NCBI GenBank assembly: GCA_027306755.1 | Contig: DAHUZE010000016.1 | Span: forward strand, 1-53,725 | Source of the DNA: Acidimicrobiaceae bacterium | GTDB lineage: Bacteria; Actinomycetota; Acidimicrobiia; Acidimicrobiales; RAAP-2 | DNA: 53,725 nt | Reading direction: 5' to 3' | Part shown: piece after piece, positions 33,427 through 42,205 of the stretch | How positions within the stretch are numbered: the first letter of the stretch is position 1 | Layout: every line of letters begins with the position of its first letter | Position numbers and translations under genes: made by a program | The notes under the pieces: generated by a model | The model's input: only the letters and a program-made list of their open reading frames with translations | The model's database searches: none | What the model was told of the DNA's origin: nothing

Positions 33427-34695
33427 GTGCCCCTCGTCCCCCGCGCGCTCCGACACCGCGACTACGCCCTCCTGTGGAGCGGCCAGACGGTCTCGGTTCT
33501 GGGGGACGGGATCTACACCGTGGCCGTTGCCCTGGAGGCGCTGCGCGTCAGTGACCACGCCAGCACGCTCGCCACCGTGGAGGCGGCCCGGATCCTGCCC
33601 AACGCGCTGCTCCTCATCTTTGCCGGTGCCTTGGTGGACCGCCTGCCCCGTCGCCTGGTGGTCCTGGCGGCGGACGTGCTGCGGGGCGGCGCCGTGGTCG
33701 CCCTCACGCTCCTGATCCTGGCCCACGCGCTGAACGTCACCGAGCTGGTGGGCCTGTCCGCAGCGGTGGGGGTGGGGGACGCCTTCTTCTACCCCGCGTA
33801 CCAGGCCATCATGCCCGAGCTCCTGCCCGAGGAGCTGCTCACGCAGGGCAACGCCTTCAACAGCGCCAGCCAGACGATGGGCCTCTCGTTCCTCGGTCCG
33901 GCGGTGGGAGGGGTGATGGTGGCGGTTGGCGGGACCGCCGTCGCCTTCGCCGTCGACGCAGGGACGTTCGCCGTGAGCGCGGCGTGCCTGGTCTTCATGA
34001 GCCATGTCCCGCCGCCGGCTCCCTCGGGGCGCTCCATGGTGGCCGACGCCCGGCAGGGCATCCGATGGACGATCCGCCAGCGCTGGCTGTGGTTCGGCAT
34101 CATGGCAGCCGGGGTCGCCAACTTTGCCGGCTTCTCGCCCGCGGCGGTCACCATCCCGCTGCTCGTCCGCGACGTCCTGCATCAGGGCCCCGCCGCCTAC
34201 GGCGCCACGTTCGCCGCAGCCGGCGCGGGCGGGCTGGCGGCCGCGGTGGTCGCCGGCCGGCTCGGCTCCCCCCGCCGGCGGATGACCGCGATCTGGATCG
34301 CCTGGGCCGCGGCCTCGGCAGGCCTGGCGGGTGTCGGCCTGGCGCCTGACGTGTTCGTGGTGGCCGGGTTCGGGGCGGTCACCTTCTTCGGGCTCACCTA
34401 CGGGAACCTCCTGTGGGGCACCCTCATGCAGGCGGCCGTGCCCGCGGACATGCTCGGGCGCGCCTCCTCGGTCGACTGGCTGTTCTCGATCTGCCTGTCG
34501 CCGCTGGGTCTCATCTTCGCCGGCGTCCTGTCAGGGGCCATCGGCGTGCGCGACACGGTGCTGCTGGGGGCGGGCGTCTCCGGCGCGTCCTGCCTCGTCG
34601 TCTTCATACCGGGGGTGCGGGACCCCGACCGGCCGGGCTACCGGCCGCTGTCCGTGCCCGATGACCAGGCGGTGAGGGAGGAGCGCTCGGCCTGA
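33427..34695 (+). CDS. MFS transporter (EntS/MFS_3-like exporter)
   Basis: A 422-residue transporter with 12 predicted helices. RDYALLWSGQTVSVLGDGIYTVA and DRLPRRLVVLAAD (motif A) lie in the first two helices, and EELLTQGNAFNSASQTMGLSFLGPAVGGVM in helices 4-5, all typical of the MFS_3/enterobactin-exporter group. It is probably a drug or siderophore efflux pump. A TAGCGT box (33412-33417) lies 9 nt before GTG 33427. Confidence 0.85.
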   Translation: MPLVPRALRHRDYALLWSGQTVSVLGDGIYTVAVALEALRVSDHASTLATVEAARILPNALLLIFAGALVDRLPRRLVVLAADVLRGGAVVALTLLILAHALNVTELVGLSAAVGVGDAFFYPAYQAIMPELLPEELLTQGNAFNSASQTMGLSFLGPAVGGVMVAVGGTAVAFAVDAGTFAVSAACLVFMSHVPPPAPSGRSMVADARQGIRWTIRQRWLWFGIMAAGVANFAGFSPAAVTIPLLVRDVLHQGPAAYGATFAAAGAGGLAAAVVAGRLGSPRRRMTAIWIAWAAASAGLAGVGLAPDVFVVAGFGAVTFFGLTYGNLLWGTLMQAAVPADMLGRASSVDWLFSICLSPLGLIFAGVLSGAIGVRDTVLLGAGVSGASCLVVFIPGVRDPDRPGYRPLSVPDDQAVREERSA

Positions 34696-34747
34696 CCGCG
34701 CCTGGCGCAGACGGGCCACCGTCCGCTCCCGGTAGGGTGAACCGGCC

Positions 34748-35998
34748 GTGGCCGACCCCTCCGCCCTCCCTCCCCAGGTTCCCCGCCGGAGCCGGCGCGC
34801 CCTGCTGGTCGAGAACATCCACCCGGACGCCGTTACCGCCCTCGAAGCAGCCGGCTTCGCCGTCGACACGGTCGACCACGCCCTGGACGGCGCCGAGCTC
34901 CGCGAGCGCTTGGCGGGCGTCAGCGTGGTCGGCATCCGGTCGCGTACCCAGGTGACGGACGCCGTGCTGGAGGCCGCCCCGGACCTTCTGGCCGTGGGCG
35001 CCTTCTGCATCGGCACCAACCAGATCGACCTCTCCTCGGCCACCCGCCGGGGCGTCCCGGTGTTCAACGCCCCGTTCTCCAATACCCGGAGCGTCGTGGA
35101 GCTGGCCATCGCCGAGATGATCGCCCTGACCCGCCGCCTGACCGACAAGAGCAGTGCCATGCACGCCGGCGTATGGGACAAGTCGGCGGAGGGGAGCCAC
35201 GAGATCCGCGGCCGTCGGCTTGGCATCGTCGGCTACGGCAACATCGGGAGCCAGCTCTCGGTGCTCGCCGAGACGCTGGGCATGCGAGTGTGGTTCTTCG
35301 ACACGGCTGACAAGCTCGCCCTCGGCAACGCGCGAGCCTGCGGCACCCTCGAGGAGCTGCTCGAGACCGTGGACATCGTGACCCTTCACGTGGACGGCAG
35401 GCCGGCCAACCGGCGGATGTTCGGCGAGGAGGAGCTGTCGCGGATGAGGCCCGGGAGCCTTTTCCTCAATCTCAGCCGGGGGTTCGTGGTGGACCAGGGG
35501 GCGCTCCGGGCCCACCTGGCGAGTGGCCACCTGAGTGGAGCTGCGCTGGACGTCTTCCCCCACGAGCCGGCCAGCGGTGCCGAGCCGTTCGTCTCGGAGC
35601 TGCAGGGGATGCCCAACGTCATCCTCACGCCCCACGTGGGTGGGTCGACCGAGGAGGCGCAGCAGGACATCGGCAACTTCGTGGCCGGCAAGCTGGTCCG
35701 CTACGTCGGGCAGGGCACCACGTCGCTCAGCGTCAACCTGCCGGGTCTGGACCCAGGCGAGCCGGCGGGGGCCTGCCGCCTGCTGTACATCCACCGCAAC
35801 GTCCCCGGCGTCCTGGCCGAGGTCACCTCGCTGATCGCCGAGCACGGGCTCAACGTGGAGGGCGAGCTGCTCGGCACCCACGGGGAGGTCGGCTACGTGA
35901 TCACCGACATCTCGGCCGAGCCCCCGGGGGACCTGCTCGGCAGGCTGGGGTCGCTCGAGGTGACCGTGCGCCTCCGGGTGCTCCGCCCCGGGGGCTGA
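34748..35998 (+). CDS. serA: D-3-phosphoglycerate dehydrogenase
   Basis: A 416-residue enzyme oxidising 3-phosphoglycerate to 3-phosphohydroxypyruvate, the first step of serine synthesis. ALLVENIHPDA opens the protein; VGAFCIGTNQIDL, GIVGYGNIGSQLS (NAD-binding), the RGFVVDQ segment and LTPHVGGSTEEAQ carry the catalytic Arg/Glu/His. A C-terminal ACT domain (HRNVPGVLAEVTSLIAEHG) suggests serine feedback. It is the compact E. coli-like type, not the longer mycobacterial type. The start is GTG 34748, 9 nt after TAGGGT. Confidence 0.92.
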   Translation: MADPSALPPQVPRRSRRALLVENIHPDAVTALEAAGFAVDTVDHALDGAELRERLAGVSVVGIRSRTQVTDAVLEAAPDLLAVGAFCIGTNQIDLSSATRRGVPVFNAPFSNTRSVVELAIAEMIALTRRLTDKSSAMHAGVWDKSAEGSHEIRGRRLGIVGYGNIGSQLSVLAETLGMRVWFFDTADKLALGNARACGTLEELLETVDIVTLHVDGRPANRRMFGEEELSRMRPGSLFLNLSRGFVVDQGALRAHLASGHLSGAALDVFPHEPASGAEPFVSELQGMPNVILTPHVGGSTEEAQQDIGNFVAGKLVRYVGQGTTSLSVNLPGLDPGEPAGACRLLYIHRNVPGVLAEVTSLIAEHGLNVEGELLGTHGEVGYVITDISAEPPGDLLGRLGSLEVTVRLRVLRPGG

Positions 35999-36069
35999 CG
36001 GCCCCGCCCTTGAAGCCCGGGGAGCACGTTGGACGTGTCGCCCGGTCCAGGGGAGCCCGGCCCGGTTGG

Positions 36070-36075
36070 TAGCGT
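36070..36075 (+). promoter_or_regulatory. -10 box (TAGCGT) of the alanyl-tRNA synthetase gene
   Basis: TAGCGT lies 7 nt before GTG 36083 with no Shine-Dalgarno between, consistent with a leaderless mRNA. Confidence 0.5.
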
Positions 36076-36082
36076 CACGGGC

Positions 36083-37987
36083 GTGAACGCCTCGGAGATC
36101 CGGCAGGCCTACCTGGACTTCTATGCCACGCGCGGCCACGCGGTCATCGGCCGGGCGAACCTCGTGCCACGGGAGGACCCGACCACGCTCTTCACCGGGT
36201 CGGGGATGCAGCCGCTCATCCCCTACCTCCTGGGGGCGCCCCATCCCGCCGGCAACCGGCTCGTGGACTCCCAGGTGTGCTTCCGGGCGGAAGACATCGA
36301 CGAGGTGGGCGACGCCCGGCACACCACCCTCTTCGAGATGCTGGGCAACTGGTCTCTCGGCAGCTACTTCAAGTCCGAGCAGCTCCCCTGGGTGTTCGAG
36401 TTCCTGACCGCCGTGGTCGGGCTCGACCCGTCCAGGCTGTACGCCAGCGTGTTCGGCGGCGCGCCCGGGTGGGGCATCCCGGCCGACGAGGAGGCCGAGC
36501 AGCTGTGGATCGGGCTCTTTTCCGGCGCCGGCGTCGAGCCCACCGTCCTGGACGCGGGGTCCAAGCAGCGAGCGGCCGCCATGGGCATCGGTGACGCACG
36601 AATCGTGCGCTACGACGAATCGCAGTGCTGGTGGAGCCGGTCGGGTCCGCCGGACACCATGCCGCCGGGCGAGCCCGGTGGCCCGGACTCCGAGGTCTTC
36701 TACCTCTTCCCCCAGGTCCGCCACGACCCGGCCTTCGGGGTGCACTGCCACCCGCACTGCGACTGCGGCCGCTTCGTGGAGATCGGGAACTCGGTGTTCA
36801 TGCAGTACCTCAAGACCGGGTCCGGCTTCGAGCTGCTGCCCCAGCGCAACGTGGACTTCGGCGGCGGCCTGGAGCGGATCGCCATGGCGGCAGCGGACTC
36901 GCCGGACGCCTTCGCGGTGGATCTCCTGGCCCCGCTGATGGCGGAGATCGACGCCATGCGCCCCGCCCGGGCACACGACGGGAACCGGGGGGCGCACGGG
37001 GGCGGTGCCCGGGCGGACGACCGGGCCAAGCGCGTCATCGCCGACCACACCCGGGCGGTCGTCTTCCTGGCGTTCGACGGCGTCGAGCCCTCCAACAACA
37101 CCCAGGGTTACGTCATGCGCCGTTTCGCCCGGCGCGCCATGCGCCAGGGCCTGTACCTCGGCATCGAATCGGACCTGCTGGCAGCCCTGTCCGACGTGGT
37201 CGTGTCGATCTACCGCGACGCCTACCCGGAGCTCGGGGAGCGGGCGTCCGAGCTTCGGGGCGTCCTCGAGCGGGAGGAGGCCCTGTTCCGCAAGACGCTG
37301 GCCCGGGGGGTGCGGGAGCTCCCGCGCCTCGCCGAGGGGCGCCTCACGGGCGAAGCGGTCTTCAAGCTGTTCGACACCTTCGGCTTCCCCCCGGAGCTCA
37401 GCCTCGAGGAGGCAGCCTCCACCGGGGTCCCGGTGGACCCTGCGTGGGAGCCGTCGTTCCAGGGATTGATGGACGAGCAGCGTCAGCGCTCGCGCACCGC
37501 GGCCGCGGGGATGTTCAAGGGCGGGTTGGCGGACCACTCGGTGTCCACGACCCAGCTGCACACTGCAACCCACCTTCTCTACAAGGCGCTTCGGCTCGTA
37601 CTGGGGGACCACGTCGTGCAGCGGGGCAGCAACATCACGCCCGAGCGGCTGCGGTTGGACTTCTCCCATCCGGCAAAGATGACGCCCGAAGAGCTGGAGA
37701 AGGTCCAGCAGATCGTGAATGACGCCATCGCGCAGAACTGGCCGATGCAGGTGAAGGAGATGACGCCCGAGCAGGCGTTCGGCTCCGGTGCCCTCGGCGC
37801 CTTCGGGGATCGCTACGGGCCGACGGTCACGGTGTACACGGCCGGGGACCCCGAGGGCGACTGGTACAGCAAGGAGATCTGCGGCGGGCCCCATGTCACC
37901 CGCACCGGTGAGCTCGGACGCTTCCGCATCGTCAAGGAGGAGTCCTCGTCGGCCGGTGTGCGGCGCATCCGGGCGGTGCTCGAGTAG
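36083..37987 (+). CDS. alaS: Alanyl-tRNA synthetase, short form lacking the C-Ala domain
   Basis: A 634-residue class II synthetase charging tRNA-Ala. The aminoacylation core has LFTGSGMQPLIPYLLG, VCFRAEDIDEVGDARHTTLF and EMLGNWSLGSYFKSEQLPW, then NVDFGGGLERIAMA. The editing domain is present: HTATH and CGGPHV supply the His, His, Cys and His zinc ligands (the usual Thr of CGGTH is Pro). It ends at SAGVRRIRAVLE, where usual bacterial AlaRS has about 240 more residues (oligomerisation and C-Ala). The DIDEVGD...WSLG wording resembles the short enzymes I associate with Patescibacteria. It may be a second, transferred alaS. Confidence 0.88.
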   Translation: MNASEIRQAYLDFYATRGHAVIGRANLVPREDPTTLFTGSGMQPLIPYLLGAPHPAGNRLVDSQVCFRAEDIDEVGDARHTTLFEMLGNWSLGSYFKSEQLPWVFEFLTAVVGLDPSRLYASVFGGAPGWGIPADEEAEQLWIGLFSGAGVEPTVLDAGSKQRAAAMGIGDARIVRYDESQCWWSRSGPPDTMPPGEPGGPDSEVFYLFPQVRHDPAFGVHCHPHCDCGRFVEIGNSVFMQYLKTGSGFELLPQRNVDFGGGLERIAMAAADSPDAFAVDLLAPLMAEIDAMRPARAHDGNRGAHGGGARADDRAKRVIADHTRAVVFLAFDGVEPSNNTQGYVMRRFARRAMRQGLYLGIESDLLAALSDVVVSIYRDAYPELGERASELRGVLEREEALFRKTLARGVRELPRLAEGRLTGEAVFKLFDTFGFPPELSLEEAASTGVPVDPAWEPSFQGLMDEQRQRSRTAAAGMFKGGLADHSVSTTQLHTATHLLYKALRLVLGDHVVQRGSNITPERLRLDFSHPAKMTPEELEKVQQIVNDAIAQNWPMQVKEMTPEQAFGSGALGAFGDRYGPTVTVYTAGDPEGDWYSKEICGGPHVTRTGELGRFRIVKEESSSAGVRRIRAVLE

Positions 37988-38250
37988 GCGGCCAGGTCGG
38001 TCGGCAATCGGTGCCGCCTGCGTGGCCTTCCACCCTGTCCCTGTCGTGGTTCGGCTCCGAGGGCTTGGTACCATTCGCCGACCATTTCAGTCCGGAAGGT
38101 GACGGAGGCTGTGCGAGATGATGCACACGCCGTGTCGCAGCCAGGCCCAAACCCGTCGGAGGCACGGATCATGCAGCAGGGGCATCCGAGGCGGTCTGCG
38201 CCCGGACCCGCCGCGCGCTGAGCGCGGAACTGCGGAAGGCGTCGAGCTCG
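37988..38250 (+). promoter_or_regulatory. 263-bp gap: candidate promoter and long leader
   Basis: TACCAT (38069-38074) is a good -10 candidate, giving a leader of about 170 nt before the hydrolase gene. The leader holds a short frame from GTG 38099 ending at the TGA 38219-38221 (40 codons) of unclear meaning. GCCGCGCGCTGAGCGCGG near its end could form a small hairpin. I see no other gene here. Confidence 0.35.
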
Positions 38251-39342
38251 ATGCGGCGGGGCGTGTACCGAAGTAGGCAGGTCGTGCGGCGCCAGCTGCT
38301 CGTCGCGGCCGTCGTCGTGCTCGCCGCGGCCGGCATCTGGTTCGGGATGTCGGGCCGCTCGCTGCTGGGGAGCAGCCCGACCACCACCACGGCGCCCCCC
38401 CCAACCTCTACGACCACCACGGTGCCGCCCACGAACACCACCACGACCACCCCCGTCGGACCGCCGGCGACAATCGGCGCGTACCAGGTGGCGACCGCCC
38501 AGCTGACACTGGTGGAGAACCCGGGGCCGACACAGCGGCCGCTGCCGACGACCATCTGGTACCCCGAGACCGGAGGCGCACGACCGCTGCTGGTCTTCTC
38601 GCAGGGCTTCTGGACGGCCGTCGCCACATACGACCCGCTCATCACCGACTGGGCCTCGGCCGGCTTCGTGGTTGCCGCCCCCACCTACCCGCACACCAAC
38701 CCGCCCCCCCACGAGGGCACACCCTCCACACCGACAGGGACAAACATCAAGGCGGGGGAGGACATCGTCCACCACCCGGCCGACCTGCGCTTCGTGATCC
38801 AGTCGGTCCTGTCCACCGCCGGGCAGGCCGGCAACGCCCTCACCGGGAGGATCGACCCGTCCGAGGTGGGTCTGGTCGGCCACTCCGACGGCGGGGACGT
38901 GAGCCTGGCCGTGGCCGCCGACTCCGCCCAGCGCACAGCGTCGGTCAAGGCCGTGGCCGTCCTGTCCGGTGCCGAGCTGGTCAACTTCTTCGGGGGCACG
39001 TACTTCACACCGTCACTGCCCGCGGTCCCGCTGCTTGCCGTCCAGAGCAGGACAGACACCGTCAGCTTCCCCTCGTGCAGCGTCCAGCTCTACGACGGGG
39101 CCCCCCAGCCCAAGTGGTACCTGCAGCTCGACGGGGTGTCGCACCTGGCCGGCTACATGACAGCGCCCACCCGCACAGTGGTGGCCCGCGTCACCACCCG
39201 CTTCTTCGACGCCGAGCTGGCCCACCAGGCCTCGGCCATGGCCACCGTGTCCTCGGTGGCCGACACCGCCGTCTCGACAATCTCCAACGGGCCCCAAGCA
39301 CCGGCCCAGCCCGGCCCGCCGGACTGCGACGCGACGCCGTGA
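38251..39342 (+). CDS. Membrane-anchored or secreted alpha/beta hydrolase (PAF-acetylhydrolase/chlorophyllase-like)
   Basis: A 363-residue protein. One N-terminal helix (residues 16-34, LLVAAVVVLAAAGIWFG) is followed by a Thr/Pro-rich linker (about 42-72, many TTTT runs), so the enzyme lies outside the membrane. The hydrolase domain has TIWYPETGG, VFSQGFW (oxyanion), VGLVGHSDGGD with Ser212, SRTDTVSF (Asp near 269) and DGVSHLAGY (His near 301). It is likely an esterase or lipase of unknown substrate. Its stop codon overlaps the next start, coupling it to an MFS exporter. Confidence 0.78.
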   Translation: MRRGVYRSRQVVRRQLLVAAVVVLAAAGIWFGMSGRSLLGSSPTTTTAPPPTSTTTTVPPTNTTTTTPVGPPATIGAYQVATAQLTLVENPGPTQRPLPTTIWYPETGGARPLLVFSQGFWTAVATYDPLITDWASAGFVVAAPTYPHTNPPPHEGTPSTPTGTNIKAGEDIVHHPADLRFVIQSVLSTAGQAGNALTGRIDPSEVGLVGHSDGGDVSLAVAADSAQRTASVKAVAVLSGAELVNFFGGTYFTPSLPAVPLLAVQSRTDTVSFPSCSVQLYDGAPQPKWYLQLDGVSHLAGYMTAPTRTVVARVTTRFFDAELAHQASAMATVSSVADTAVSTISNGPQAPAQPGPPDCDATP

Positions 39343-40856
39343 CCGCTCGTGGTGGGCCGCCTCCCCGCCGTGCGGCCGGCGCGGAGGTCCGCCGCTACGC
39401 AGTGCTGACCATCTGCAGCATGAGCCTGTTCATGACCTATCTGGACAGCACGGCGCTCAACGTGGCCCTGCCGACGATCCACCGCGACCTCCACGCCAAC
39501 GTGGCGGACCTCCAATGGGTGGCCGACGCCTACCTCCTGGTCCTGGCCAGCCTGCTGATGCTCTCGGGGTCCATCGGCGACCGCTTCGGCCGCCGGCGTG
39601 CGTTCTCCACCGGGCTGGTGCTCTTCACCGTGGGCTCGGCACTGTGCAGCGTGGCTCCCAGCGTGGGGACGCTGATCGGCTTCCGGATGGCCCAGGCCGT
39701 CGGGGGCTGCCTGCTCATCCCCGCCTCGCTGTCGATCATCCGCCAGGTCTTCACCGACCCCGCCGAGCGGGCCCGGGCGATCGGGGTCTGGAGCGCCATC
39801 TTCGGGTTAGGCGTGGCCACCGGGCCCATCATCGGGGGTGCCCTGGTCTCCGGGGCCGGGTGGCGGTCGATCTTCTGGGTCAACATCCCGGTGGGCGCCG
39901 TGACGTGGTACGCCACCCGCAAGACGGTCCCCGAGTCCAGCGTGGCGGGCCGGAGGGCGCTGGACCCGGCCGGGCAGGTGCTCATGATCGCCGGGTTTGC
40001 TTCGATCACCTACGCCCTGATCGAGGGACCCTCCTCGGGGTGGGGATCCGGCGCCATCCTGGCCACCTTCACCGTGGGCGGCGCGAGCCTGGCCGCCTTC
40101 GTGCTCGTGGAGCGACGCCAGAAGGAGCCCCTGGTGGAGGCACACTTCTTCCGGAGCCCACCGTTCGCTGCCGCGACCGTCATCGCCGTTGCCAGCTTCC
40201 TCGCGCTGGCCGGCTTCCTCTTCGTGAACACCCTGTACCTCCAAGACGTCCGGGGTGACTCGGCCTTCCTGGCCGGCGTCTCGATCCTGCCCACCACCGC
40301 CTGCGTCGCTCTTTGCGGGTTGGTGGGAGGGCGCCTCGTCGGCCGCTTCGGGCCCCGCGTCCCCCTGGTGCTCAGCGGAGCCGGCATCGTGGCGGGCGGG
40401 TCGCTGCTCCTGGGTCTGTCGCCGGGCACGAGCCCGCAGCGCCTGATCGCGGCCTATGTCCTGCTGGGCTGCGGTTTCGGGCTCGTCAACCCGCCGATCA
40501 CCCACACCGCGGTGACCGGGATGCCCCCGGAGCGAGCCGGCGTGGCGTCGGCCATCTCCTCGGTCACCCGCCAGGTCGGCAACGTCCTCGGCGTGGCCGT
40601 CATGGGCTCGATGATCGGTGCCGCATCCCTCGGTTCCAGCCGGCTGCGGGGCACGGCGGCCCTGCGCTTCACCGCGGACAGCCACCTGGCCTGGGCCGTG
40701 CTGGTGGGCTGTGGAGCGGTGTGCCTCCTGACGGCGCTGGCCTTCACGGGCCGGTGGGGAGTCCGGGCTGCAGCTCGCGTCTACCAGGACGAGCCGCGAG
40801 CGGCGGTGGCAGCGACGGTTGTGCCCGCTCCGGCGCCGCCCGCGGCCACGAGCTGA
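39339..40856 (+). CDS. DHA2-family MFS drug exporter (EmrB/QacA type)
   Basis: A 505-residue proton antiporter with 14 predicted helices. MTYLDSTALNVALPTIHRDL is the family's first-helix motif, WVADAYLLVLASLLMLSGSIGDRFGRRR holds motif A, and GPIIGGALVSGAGWRSIFWVNIPVG is motif C plus its loop. The C-terminus is a short Ala/Pro tail. The GTG start overlaps the hydrolase stop codon (GTGA), implying the two are made together. Confidence 0.9.
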   Translation: MTARGGPPPRRAAGAEVRRYAVLTICSMSLFMTYLDSTALNVALPTIHRDLHANVADLQWVADAYLLVLASLLMLSGSIGDRFGRRRAFSTGLVLFTVGSALCSVAPSVGTLIGFRMAQAVGGCLLIPASLSIIRQVFTDPAERARAIGVWSAIFGLGVATGPIIGGALVSGAGWRSIFWVNIPVGAVTWYATRKTVPESSVAGRRALDPAGQVLMIAGFASITYALIEGPSSGWGSGAILATFTVGGASLAAFVLVERRQKEPLVEAHFFRSPPFAAATVIAVASFLALAGFLFVNTLYLQDVRGDSAFLAGVSILPTTACVALCGLVGGRLVGRFGPRVPLVLSGAGIVAGGSLLLGLSPGTSPQRLIAAYVLLGCGFGLVNPPITHTAVTGMPPERAGVASAISSVTRQVGNVLGVAVMGSMIGAASLGSSRLRGTAALRFTADSHLAWAVLVGCGAVCLLTALAFTGRWGVRAAARVYQDEPRAAVAATVVPAPAPPAATS

Positions 40857-40867
40857 GCCGGGCTGCG

Positions 40868-40896
40868 AGGGAAGGGAGTGCAAGGGAAGGGAGTGC
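40868..40896 (+). repeat. Tandem duplication of Shine-Dalgarno plus GTG start
   Basis: AGGGAAGGGAGTGC occurs at 40868-40881 and 40883-40896. Each copy ends in an in-frame GTG (40878 and 40893), so the following gene has two equivalent translation starts five codons apart. Confidence 0.75.
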
Positions 40897-42080
40897 GCAG
40901 GGACCTCGGAGCTGCGCTTCTCGGGACTGCCGCCGCGGGGTTGCCGGTCTATCTGGTGGGGACCATGGCGATCGAGATGCGCCGGACACTCCACTTCGGG
41001 ACCGCGGCGCTCGGCCTGGCCGTCGGGGTGTACTACCTCGGTGCGGCGGCGTGCTCGGTGCCCGGCAGCTGGGTGGCCGAGGCGGTGGGGGGAGTCCGGG
41101 TGATGCGGACGATGCTGCTCGCCAGCGCGGTGGTCCAGGTCGTGATTGCCGGCGTGGCTTCGTCGTGGTGGGCCCTGAGCGTGCTCCTGTTCGTCGCCGG
41201 CGGTCTCAGCGGTGCGATGAGCCCCGCCACCAACCTCTTCCTCGTGCGCCGAAGCGCGGCGAACCGCCAGGGTCTCGCCTTCGGGCTCAAGCAGTCGGCC
41301 GTGCCGCTGGCTTCGCTGCTCGGAGGCCTGGCCGTCCCCGTCCTGGCCTTGAGCGTGGGCTGGCGCTGGGCCTTCTTTGCCGGCGGGATGGTCGCCTTGG
41401 GCGCAGCCTGGACGATCCCGGCCGCGCGGACCTCGCTGGCCGAGCGCCGCCGCCAGCACCGGGCACAGCCGCGGGCCGATGTGCACACCGGAGCGCTGGC
41501 CGTACTGGCCGCCGGGCTCGGCCTGGGCGTGATGGCCGCCACGGGGTGCACGGCCTTCCTGGTGAGCTCAGCCGTCCACATCGGGTACCGGAAAGGCACA
41601 GCGGGCCTGCTGGTGGCGCTGGCCAGCATGACTGCGGTGGCGGCCCGCATCGCCAGCGGGATGCGCGCCGACCGGCGCGACCGGCACCACTTCGCCGTGA
41701 TCGCGGTGATGCTCGGGACGGGAGTGGCCGGCTACGCCGCCGTTGCCGCGGGAGCGGGCCTCGGGAACCGGGCACTGTTCGCCGTGGGAGCGATCGTGGC
41801 CCTCGGCTTCGGGTGGGGGTGGAACGGGCTCTTCAACTTTGCCGTGGTCCGGTCCCATCCCCACGCCCCGGCGGTCGCCACCGGGATCACCCAAGTCGGG
41901 GGACGACTCGGAGGCGTGCTCGGCCCGGTGCTCATCGGACTGATCGTGGCCCATGCGTCGTACGTCGACGGCTGGCTGGTGACCGCTGCGTCGGCGGCGC
42001 TCGGGGTGGGGGTTGTGCTGGCTGGTGGCCGGATGCTCCGCCGCGCCCCCGCCATCTCGGCGAGGGCGGTGGAGGCCTGA
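40878..42080 (+). CDS. MFS transporter
   Basis: A 400-residue 12-helix MFS protein. VGVYYLGAAACSVPGSWVAEAVGGVRVM contains a weak motif A, and GGLSGAMSPATNLFLVRRSAANRQGLAFGLKQSAVPLAS resembles the NNP/CynX-like and YbfB-like groups. GFGWGWNGLFNFAVVRSHPHAPAVATGITQ is repeated in the second half. The substrate is unknown. It follows the DHA2 exporter by 21 bp. GTG 40878 or GTG 40893 may be used, because the ribosome-binding site is duplicated. Confidence 0.8.
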   Translation: MQGKGVRRDLGAALLGTAAAGLPVYLVGTMAIEMRRTLHFGTAALGLAVGVYYLGAAACSVPGSWVAEAVGGVRVMRTMLLASAVVQVVIAGVASSWWALSVLLFVAGGLSGAMSPATNLFLVRRSAANRQGLAFGLKQSAVPLASLLGGLAVPVLALSVGWRWAFFAGGMVALGAAWTIPAARTSLAERRRQHRAQPRADVHTGALAVLAAGLGLGVMAATGCTAFLVSSAVHIGYRKGTAGLLVALASMTAVAARIASGMRADRRDRHHFAVIAVMLGTGVAGYAAVAAGAGLGNRALFAVGAIVALGFGWGWNGLFNFAVVRSHPHAPAVATGITQVGGRLGGVLGPVLIGLIVAHASYVDGWLVTAASAALGVGVVLAGGRMLRRAPAISARAVEA

Positions 42081-42205
42081 GCCGGACGGGTCCGCGCAGC
42101 GGCGCGGCCGCCGTGATCTTGCTAGACAGGGAGCGAGGGAGTCGGGGCCGTCAGGCATCCCGGCCCAAGGCCCGGGGCGTACGCGCCGGAAGGGGAAGCG
42201 CCACG

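Noticed and set aside
34604-38074. An 1,156-codon open frame on the minus strand
   Set aside because: It lies antisense to serA and alaS, is rich in His/Arg/Gly/Pro typical of high-GC shadow frames and has no motif.
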